Shown here in pieces: positions 61,801-64,000 of a stretch of 64,000 bases of DNA. Origin of the DNA: Aplidium turbinatum (Eukaryota > Chordata > Ascidiacea > Aplousobranchia > Polyclinidae); contig OU964919.1 in assembly GCA_918807975.1 (NCBI GenBank), positions 14,960,001 to 15,024,000 on the forward strand, read 5' to 3'. The notes under the pieces were generated by a model, which saw only the letters and a list, made by a program, of their open reading frames with translations, ran no database searches and was not told the DNA's origin. The position numbers and the translations under genes were made by a program. The first letter of the stretch is position 1. The number at the start of each line of letters is the position of its first letter.

Positions 61801-62256
61801 GAAGTATATGTAAATAGCATACAAGGATCAAACCAGAAAGGAAAAAAAATATTCATCTCTGGTTTCTTCTGCTTGAGGTATAGGCTATATACTTCACCAT
61901 ACTTAGGCTGACTTCATTCTGACGACAAGCATATGAAGACAGTCAGCGAATAGCACTTCAAGCAATGAACCATTTTCTCCTTTCCATGTTCAAATTTTAT
62001 ACCATAAATAACTTCTCAATTGAGTTGTACGTTGCAGAGGTCAAGCTCTGTTGGTTAAATTTAAAACAGAACTCTCTTCACTTACTGCTGTGCAAAGACA
62101 CTCGCAGTCTCCCCCACTGTTGCAAGCACACGCATCATTAACACACCACTCGTAGTAAGTCTGATGGGGAACAACACTTCTGCACTCCGAAAATATCCTT
62201 CCGTGAGATATTATTGAGCACTTTCTTCTTCCCCAAACCGCTCGATGCAAATTAGC
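22683..62256 (-). CDS. SSPO: SCO-spondin-like giant secreted protein (51 exons traced, 5' end outside the window)
   Basis: Fifty-one minus-strand exons from 62256 down to 22736/22683, most with gtaagt-like donors and pyrimidine-rich AG acceptors. Reading phase carries from each exon to the next. Domain order is C8 end, TIL, VWC, nine LDLa, then repeated TIL-VWC-TSP1-TSP1 units with a tenth LDLa inside: ten LDLa and twenty TSP1 in all. This order, C8/TIL followed by an LDLa cluster and then many TSP1 with TIL and VWC between, is diagnostic of SCO-spondin. That is a secreted glycoprotein of the Reissner fibre in the central nervous system, important for axis straightness in vertebrates. The signal peptide, EMI and VWD parts must lie beyond 62256. 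No CTCK domain was seen. Mucin-like or hemicentin-like relatives lack this combination. Exon coordinates are given in the segment entries. Confidence 0.88.
23040..23460. other. Intronic stretch with open frames on both strands, unidentified
   Basis: Between exons 50 and 51. The plus strand is open for 116 codons (23099-23449; [20 protein letters not shown]) and the minus strand for about 69. I recognise no family. It could be a transposon fragment or chance; splice phase skips it cleanly. Confidence 0.3.
23987..25849 (-). CDS. SSPO: SCO-spondin-like, exons 47-50: TIL, VWC, TSP1-19, VWC, TSP1-20 start
   Basis: Exons 25627-25849, 24880-24998, 24193-24347 and 23987-24107. Exon 47 completes a TIL ([29 protein letters not shown]) and starts a VWC whose end is in exon 48 ([15 protein letters not shown]). 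TSP1-19 ([14 protein letters not shown]) has no Gly-Gly turn after its second cysteine and ends in exon 49 at CDQFPKC. Exon 50 has [17 protein letters not shown] and opens TSP1-20 ([16 protein letters not shown]). Confidence 0.82.
26574..28075 (-). CDS. SSPO: SCO-spondin-like, exons 44-46: end of TSP1-16, TSP1-17, TSP1-18, TIL start
   Basis: Exons 27965-28075, 27151-27389 and 26574-26732. TSP1-17: [20 protein letters not shown], closing in exon 45 at CFGKSC. TSP1-18: [20 protein letters not shown], closing in exon 46 at CELPHC. Exon 46 continues into a TIL ([14 protein letters not shown]). The acceptor of exon 45 (gtcaag) is weak but is the one that keeps phase. Confidence 0.8.
27655..27852 (-). 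mobile_element. tRNA-derived SINE, family A (minus, diverged)
   Basis: The reverse complement has GTAGCCGAGTGGCTGGA, B box GGTTCGACACC and body AGGTAGACACGAAGATTGAC, matching the 5159 copy along its length with many substitutions. It lies in the intron between exons 44 and 45 of the large gene. Confidence 0.75.
29255..29945 (+). mobile_element. Penelope-like retroelement, 3' fragment with GIY-YIG endonuclease
   Basis: The reading frame includes [20 protein letters not shown] and [20 protein letters not shown]. This matches the C-terminal GIY-YIG endonuclease of Penelope-like elements (Y-IG, R-EH). A 3' UTR follows with TTCCTGATGAGGACACACGT and a terminal GGTTCAACACAGCAAACTCT. The copy is 5'-truncated. 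Very similar sequence at 62770-63700 suggests fairly recent activity. Confidence 0.85.
30075..30262 (+). mobile_element. LINE 3' terminal fragment, second family
   Basis: The frame reads [20 protein letters not shown] followed by [10 protein letters not shown], then RDDL, SDRESKS and a GATGATGACAATAAAATTG tail. Stops interrupt what should be RKMWRDDLIE-like sequence. The GR-K-RW-D and AR-R-KM pattern is the usual LINE polymerase terminus; it differs from the 16726 copy. Confidence 0.65.
30696..30890 (+). mobile_element. tRNA-derived SINE, family A
   Basis: A close match to the 5159 copy: CTGCATAGCCGAGTGGTGAG, B box GGTTCGACACC, body TCTTCAACCACCGGGTGAAA, then GATGCGACAAAAAAAAA. It lies in the intron between exons 43 and 44. 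The A-rich 3' end suggests a recent insertion. Confidence 0.85.
30951..32814 (-). CDS. SSPO: SCO-spondin-like, exons 42-43: TSP1-15 and TSP1-16
   Basis: Exons 32660-32814 and 30951-31117. TSP1-15 is [20 protein letters not shown], closing in exon 43 at CNNDVSC. TSP1-16 is [20 protein letters not shown]; its last cysteine (NQVFC) lies in exon 44, nearly 2.9 kb downstream across an intron that holds a Penelope-like fragment, a LINE tail and a SINE. Confidence 0.83.
32222..32607. mobile_element. hAT-type MITE with 8-bp target duplication
   Basis: The left end is CAGGGATGTGAAGTCGG; near the right end, reverse-complemented, is CAGGTTTGTGGAGTCGG. CTAATAAT stands at 32214-32221 and again at 32608-32615, an 8-bp direct repeat. 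Seven bases (CTAAATG) lie between the recognisable right repeat and the duplication, so that end may have gained bases. The GTCGGAGTCGG-type ends are typical of a widespread hAT MITE group. Located in the intron between exons 42 and 43. Confidence 0.7.
33420..34877 (-). CDS. SSPO: SCO-spondin-like, exons 39-41: TIL and VWC
   Basis: Exons 34732-34877, 33857-34012 and 33420-33542. Together they give a TIL ([19 protein letters not shown], then [20 protein letters not shown] and [11 protein letters not shown]) and a VWC ([20 protein letters not shown]). Phases are 1/2 at each join, with leftover G completed by AT or GT. Confidence 0.84.
33699..33748 (+). mobile_element. SINE family A, head fragment
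   Basis: GGGTGCATAGCCGAGTCATG followed by AGAGCCCTGGGTGAACGTTC. Only the tRNA-like head remains; the body is absent. Confidence 0.55.
35171..35362. repeat. 32-bp tandem repeat, six units, next to a splice donor
   Basis: Six units of 32 bases that appear identical, each TTTTGAAAAGTAAACAATAA followed by TATTGTTGGAAG. Each unit contains the palindrome CAATAATATTG. It begins 16 bases past the donor of exon 38. The apparent open frame of [12 protein letters not shown] repeats on the minus strand comes from the array. Confidence 0.95.
35379..37172 (-). CDS. SSPO: SCO-spondin-like, exons 36-38: TIL, VWC, TSP1-13, TSP1-14
   Basis: Exons 37038-37172, 36539-36642 and 35379-35711. Exon 36 ends the TIL ([20 protein letters not shown]) using the donor gttagt. 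Exon 37 holds the VWC core ([17 protein letters not shown]) and opens TSP1-13 ([12 protein letters not shown]). Exon 38 is the longest exon seen (333 bases): it completes TSP1-13 with an unusually long insert before CKIPSTC, then gives TSP1-14 ([12 protein letters not shown]), in which the CSxTCG motif is replaced by CDCTTP. A 32-bp tandem array starts 16 bases beyond its donor. Confidence 0.84.
35785..35905 (+). mobile_element. Possible tRNA-derived SINE remnant
   Basis: A B-box-like GAGTTCGATACC preceded by tRNA-like GACTAGTCAATGCTACGATT, then CATACCAGTGACTTTAAAAG. No second copy of the same family was aligned. Confidence 0.4.
36302..36381. repeat. Hairpin element, 34-base arms
   Basis: CGTTCTACTGGTACAAATGA leading to AGCTAAACTATCAC, a 12-base loop, then GTGATAGTTTAGCT and the near-complement ending CCAGTAGAACG. 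Downstream sequence (CTAAATGCCTGGTGAACC) matches the region after 10950, so the hairpin is part of a dispersed repeat. Confidence 0.8.
37273..38366. mobile_element. Non-autonomous piggyBac-type element
   Basis: TTAA at 37273 is followed by CCCTTTCCTTCCC; the right end is GGGAAGGAAAGGG, two Ts and TTAA (38363-38366). The minus strand has an 88-codon frame starting at 37854 ([20 protein letters not shown], then acidic [17 protein letters not shown]), which looks like the N-terminal part of a piggyBac transposase. No catalytic domain follows, so the element cannot move itself. Short inverted words of the form TTGCCGNNCGGCAA (for example TTGCCGTTCGGCAA near 38330) recur at least four times inside and near the ends. 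Confidence 0.8.
38809..41746 (-). CDS. SSPO: SCO-spondin-like, exons 33-35: TSP1-11, TSP1-12, TIL start
   Basis: Exons 41596-41746, 40679-40863 and 38809-38987. TSP1-11 is [20 protein letters not shown], closing in exon 34 at LIPSC. TSP1-12 is [20 protein letters not shown], with the loop after the second cysteine longer than usual, closing in exon 35 at LAPC. Exon 35 then begins a TIL ([13 protein letters not shown]). The intron between exons 34 and 35 holds the Mutator-like foldback element at 39361. Confidence 0.84.
39361..39616. mobile_element. Foldback MITE, Mutator-like, with 9-bp target duplication
   Basis: The element folds on itself: the left half is built of TTCGTAAAACAATTGTTCG-type words and the right half of their complements (CGAACAATTGCTTTACGAAC). 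CTTAACTAG flanks both sides (39352-39360 and 39617-39625). Nine-base duplications and long arms fit Mutator-like elements. The outermost bases of the two ends do not match well. Confidence 0.7.
41348..41527 (-). mobile_element. SINE family A (minus), head truncated
   Basis: The reverse complement runs GGCACTCGAAAGGACATTGG, GCTCGACACTGCTCAAGAGC, then the family body to GTCTGGATACGACAAAAAA. The A-box half is missing and a TAGGCTA motif sits at the break (about 41525). Confidence 0.7.
42014..43369 (-). CDS. SSPO: SCO-spondin-like, exons 30-32: TIL, VWC, TSP1-10
   Basis: Exons 43231-43369, 42681-42887 and 42014-42123. Acceptors were set by phase: 43369 follows gttgcag and 42887 follows cttaacag; upstream AGs give stops. 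[46 protein letters not shown]1-10: [20 protein letters not shown], closed in exon 32 at CNVLPC. Confidence 0.82.
43738..43832. repeat. Short palindromic MITE, copy 2
   Basis: AGCAAATAACCGTTTTTTTT, ATTGATTCAAC, ACAGACGTTGAATCGTCTGC and the complement ending AAAAAAACGGTTGATTTGCT. Same design as 14795-14863, with longer ends. Confidence 0.7.
43850..43950 (-). mobile_element. Possible SINE remnant (minus)
   Basis: The reverse complement shows GCAGGTTCGACCCCTCACC, a good B box, followed by GAGCACGTATCTTGCTAGGG. The A box is not clear. Confidence 0.35.
44082..46256 (-). CDS. SSPO: SCO-spondin-like, exons 26-29: VWC, TSP1-8, TSP1-9, TIL start
   Basis: Exons 46018-46256, 44775-44921, 44256-44346 and 44082-44172. 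Exon 26 carries a VWC ([18 protein letters not shown]) and the front of TSP1-8 ([14 protein letters not shown]). The junction to exon 27 (CGLELC) keeps phase but omits the usual Gly/Arg strand of TSP1, so a small exon in the 1.1-kb intron between them may have been missed. TSP1-9 ([13 protein letters not shown] plus [13 protein letters not shown]) runs through exons 27-29 and ends at CLLPPC. Confidence 0.78.
46548..47945 (-). CDS. SSPO: SCO-spondin-like, exons 22-25: TIL, VWC-like, TSP1-6, TSP1-7, TIL
   Basis: Exons 47747-47945, 47459-47611, 46999-47213 and 46548-46786. Exon 22 is a TIL ([35 protein letters not shown]). Exon 23 has [16 protein letters not shown] and opens TSP1-6 ([11 protein letters not shown]), closed in exon 24 at CPYRPC. 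TSP1-7 follows in exon 24 ([20 protein letters not shown]). Exon 25 ends it and enters another TIL ([30 protein letters not shown]). A His-rich stretch, PSHHHQHR, stands between. Confidence 0.84.
48149..49909 (-). CDS. SSPO: SCO-spondin-like, exons 19-21: tenth LDLa, TSP1-4 and TSP1-5
   Basis: Exons 49809-49909, 48773-49009 and 48149-48348. Exons 19 and 20 join to give one LDLa ([15 protein letters not shown] plus [20 protein letters not shown]), which confirms the junction. TSP1-4 ([20 protein letters not shown]) ends in exon 21 with CFIASC. TSP1-5 is [20 protein letters not shown], ending CNPSPC. The donor of exon 21 is again CAG/gtaggcta. Confidence 0.85.
50392..52840 (-). CDS. SSPO: SCO-spondin-like, exons 14-18: TIL, VWC, TSP1-3, VWC, linker
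   Basis: Exons 52620-52840, 52218-52432, 51755-51943, 50934-51037 and 50392-50486. Exon 14 is a TIL (CPLTCRDVV ... [11 protein letters not shown] ... [14 protein letters not shown]). Exon 15 has a VWC core ([15 protein letters not shown]) and opens TSP1-3 ([15 protein letters not shown]). Exon 16 closes it at RRCPTAPC and starts another VWC ([16 protein letters not shown]), which runs into exon 17. Exon 18 is a cysteine-free linker rich in Ser, Asn and Thr ([20 protein letters not shown]), with likely glycosylation sites. The donor of exon 17 is CAG/gtaggcta, formed by a TAGGCTA motif. Confidence 0.82.
53661..55331 (-). CDS. SSPO: SCO-spondin-like, exons 11-13: TSP1 repeats 1 and 2
   Basis: Exon 55235-55331 ends the ninth LDLa and begins TSP1-1 (WGTWTMW). 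Exon 54352-54519 completes it ([18 protein letters not shown]). Exon 53661-53867 holds TSP1-2, [20 protein letters not shown], ending EVCPDKQC. Thrombospondin type 1 repeats carry stacked Trp and Arg residues and usually C-mannosyl tryptophan and O-fucose; the WxxW and CSVTCG signatures here fit both. Confidence 0.85.
54772..55025 (+). mobile_element. tRNA-derived SINE, family B
   Basis: Head GATGGCGCAGCGGATAAGGC and B box CTGGTTCGACTTCC, then CGGCCGAGAGAAAGG and a 3' end ATCTCCTCATCCCCCTATGC / TTGGATCAAGTATGGGATTC. Both ends match the minus copy at 11606. Located in the intron between exons 11 and 12. Confidence 0.8.
55235..59943 (-). CDS. SSPO: SCO-spondin-like, exons 4-11: cluster of nine LDLa repeats
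   Basis: Exons 59729-59943, 59442-59637, 58824-59100, 58316-58443, 57031-57173, 56478-56611, 56117-56190 and 55235-55331. They encode nine LDL-receptor class A repeats, each with six cysteines and a Ca-binding acidic end, such as [44 protein letters not shown] and [13 protein letters not shown]. Several repeats are split across introns. The donor of 58824-59100 is taken as gttggt because only this keeps phase into the next exon. The donor of 56478-56611 (gtgcgt) is chosen on the same grounds. LDLa repeats bind basic ligand patches; in SCO-spondin a cluster like this follows the VWD region. Confidence 0.85.
55455..55560 (-). mobile_element. Penelope-like element, 3' UTR fragment (minus)
   Basis: The reverse complement contains CATTTTATGTACAGTAGCCT, TTGTAATTCCTGATAAGG and CACAAGTACGTGTCGAAAAC, matching the 3' UTR of the copy at 29255. 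A short GGTTCAACAAAGCGAACTTT word lies just above it at 55574 on the plus strand. Confidence 0.7.
60504..62256 (-). CDS. SSPO: SCO-spondin-like, exons 1-3: C8 end, TIL, VWC
   Basis: Exons 62086-62256, 61337-61478 and 60504-60706. Exon 1 ends a C8 domain: [20 protein letters not shown] then [17 protein letters not shown]. Exon 2 continues in phase 0 with [17 protein letters not shown] and [20 protein letters not shown], which is the C8-to-TIL junction of a von Willebrand-type D assembly. Exon 3 finishes the TIL ([28 protein letters not shown]) and a short VWC piece, [14 protein letters not shown]. The matching VWD domain must lie upstream of 62256. The acceptor of exon 1 is embedded in a TAGGCTA motif. 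Confidence 0.85.
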
Positions 62257-62324
62257 CTAAATAACACTTTTGACTAAAAATTGAAATGTTTTTTAATCCA
62301 ATAACAAATCTTTAATCCGATAAT

Positions 62325-62620
62325 ACATGATTTACTTGTAATCATTCCTGTGTCATTCGTTCAGTTTGTGCTTTTCAATCTGGAGTGTCGTTAGTATGCA
62401 GTTATAGTGCAAAGTCAAATTTACCTTACAATTTTCATTTTATTTGTATTGCAGATATGTAATTCCTGACGAGAACACACGTACGTGTCGAAAACGTTAG
62501 AGTTCATTTTTAATTATGTTATATTTGTGTATGCAATACATCATGTTAAACCCGCTGAAGTTGCTTTGTTTTATTTCTCTATGGTTCAACAAAGCAAACT
62601 CTCTACCGAAGCTTTATAAA
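62325..62620 (+). mobile_element. Penelope-like element, 3' UTR fragment (plus)
   Basis: It runs from the region equivalent to GTGTCATTCGTTCAGTTTGT through TTCCTGACGAGAACACACGT to the terminal GGTTCAACAAAGCAAACTCT at 62581. It faces the minus-strand copy that begins about 150 bases to the right, so the two are arranged tail to tail. Confidence 0.8.
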
Positions 62621-62769
62621 AACAAAAATAGTTTTCTATAATCATATTGCTTTGGTTTAACTCGTTTCAAAAATCATATAGTCTCCATTACCACAGACGA
62701 GGTATTTAATTCGAAAAAAACTACTTCTTATTGAGAAATAAAACAAAGTAATTTTAGCTGGTTTAACAT

Positions 62770-63720
62770 GATGTATTACATACACAAATATAACATAATT
62801 AAAATAAACTCAAACGTTTTCGACACGTACATGTGTCCTCATCAGGAATTACATATCTGCAATATAAATAAAATGAAAATTGTAAGATAAATTTGACTTT
62901 GCATTATAACTGCAACTGTATACTAACGACACTCCAGACTGAAAAACACACAAACTGAACGAGTGACACAGTAATGATTACAAGTAAATTATACGGTGGA
63001 AACAGATCACATGAGGTGTAAACTACAGGCATTTGACAAACAATTAGAACACACACAATAGGAACGATGAGCCACAGGCGAATAACTTCCGGTTGAGAGA
63101 CGGATTATTACGTTTGATTCTTAAGGCTTCCATGATCTTGGTCTGAAATTCAGATCTGCCTCGAGAGATGATTTTAAATTGGTCGATCGAGACATTGTCA
63201 GTGCACGTTTCACAAGAGGCGATGTGCTCTTTAATTGCACTTTTGGTTGTTAAGTTTGGGTTTGAGTGCTCCCCGGCCCTTGTCAACAAATGTCTAGTTG
63301 ACATACCAATGTATGTCTGGTTTGCGTCACGCAAACAACTAAATTTATACACAACATTCGAAGAAAGAGCAAAGGGGGTAGGCGACTTCAGTTGAAAACA
63401 TTGGTGCACTTTAAATGTTTTATATACAGGATGAATGTGTCACATGAAAATTTCTTTTTTATAAGTTTAGCTAGGTTTTTGGCAAATCTTGTTGAATCGT
63501 TTCCTAAAAAGGGTATACTAATAAAATAACTAAAATCTACTTCTTCAGGAGTGTCTTTTGGTTCATCAGCCATGAAGGTGTTTAAAACTTTATTGAAAAA
63601 GTGGGAAGGATATCCATTTAAATAAAACATGTTTTTCAATTTCTTGATTTCATTCTGAAACAACTGATTATCAGAACACACCAAACGAGCACGAGACAAC
63701 AGACACAAAATTAAACCAGA
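62770..63720 (-). mobile_element. Penelope-like element, reverse-transcriptase end, endonuclease and 3' UTR (minus)
   Basis: In transcript order: the end of the reverse transcriptase (SGLILCLLSRARLVCSDNQL, MFYLNGYPSHFFNKVLNTFM), a linker, the GIY-YIG endonuclease ([20 protein letters not shown]) and the 3' UTR. It is 5'-truncated and broken, and has diverged only modestly from the copy at 29255. Confidence 0.85.
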
Positions 63721-63747
63721 TTTCCATTTGTTAGGGCATAGAGCGTT

Positions 63748-63834
63748 ATAATTTGTCTCGTGCTCGTTTGGTGTGTTCTGATAATCAGTTGTTTCAGAAT
63801 GAAATCAAGAAATTGAAAAACATGTTTTATTTAA
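63748..63834 (+). mobile_element. Inverted Penelope-like fragment
   Basis: TCTCGTGCTCGTTTGGTGTG through CATGTTTTATTTAA is the exact inverse of about 63615-63693. With a spacer of about 55 bases it makes a head-to-head inverted pair, an arrangement common in Penelope elements. Confidence 0.85.
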
Positions 63835-64000
63835 CCCTTTATCCTGTGACGTATTTTGGCCAGTTGACTTGCGGACGGGGGGGTCGGTTCGACACTATCA
63901 CTTTGAGCTCGTGTAACTCAAAAACTACGCAAGATGGATCAATCAAATTTTCACATGGTGTAGATAATTTATCTGACAACATAACATCAAAACTCTTTTG
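63831..64000. mobile_element. Probable piggyBac-type element, left end
   Basis: Starting at TTAA, CCCTTTATCCTGTGACG interrupts the Penelope sequence exactly at a TTAA: the uninterrupted copy reads TTATTTAAATGG. TTAA targeting and CCCTTT ends match piggyBac elements. The other end is outside the window. Confidence 0.55.

Noticed and set aside
63168-63395. Plus-strand frame of 75 codons
   Set aside because: It is antisense to the Penelope endonuclease, whose strand has the recognisable motifs.

Overview
This is animal nuclear DNA: AT-rich and intron-dense, with GT-AG introns mostly of a few hundred bases and many kinds of transposon. The main gene is a very large secreted protein with the domain order of chordate SCO-spondin. 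That gene, the compact introns and the base composition suggest an invertebrate deuterostome, perhaps an ascidian. The species is inference only.

Left third (1-20.4 kb): I see no convincing host gene. It holds LINE 3' ends (about 805-1610 and 16726-16896), tRNA-headed SINEs of three kinds, a damaged Tc1/mariner element with both inverted repeats (15066-16079), a short hAT-type MITE with an 8-bp target duplication (17920-18292) and a long-armed foldback element, also with an 8-bp duplication (18876-19842).

Middle (20.4-22.0 kb): the 3' part of an uncharacterised plus-strand gene, in four exons whose splice phases agree. One exon has a single-base frame break in a T run. A Harbinger-type MITE, nested in a tRNA SINE, lies in its last intron.

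Right two thirds (22.7-62.3 kb, minus strand): I trace 51 exons of the SCO-spondin-like gene, and the reading phase carries from each exon to the next. In transcript order they encode the end of a VWD-associated C8 domain, TIL and VWC modules, nine LDL-receptor class A repeats, then a long run of TIL-VWC-TSP1-TSP1 units with a tenth LDLa repeat inside. By eye I count ten LDLa and twenty TSP1 repeats. The 5' end (signal peptide, EMI, most VWD domains) lies beyond the window. The 3' end is either at 22683 or further on; no CTCK domain was found. The introns carry Penelope-like elements, SINEs, a piggyBac-type element, hAT and Mutator-like MITEs and tandem repeats.

The most unusual signal is not a gene. 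The heptamer TAGGCTA (or TAGCCTA, or the palindrome TAGGCCTA) recurs far more often than expected. It appears as small insertions with TA on each side inside otherwise recognisable repeats, and both orientations occur at the same site in two copies of one repeat. This resembles excision footprints of a TA-targeting DNA transposon. Three splice sites of the large gene use the motif.
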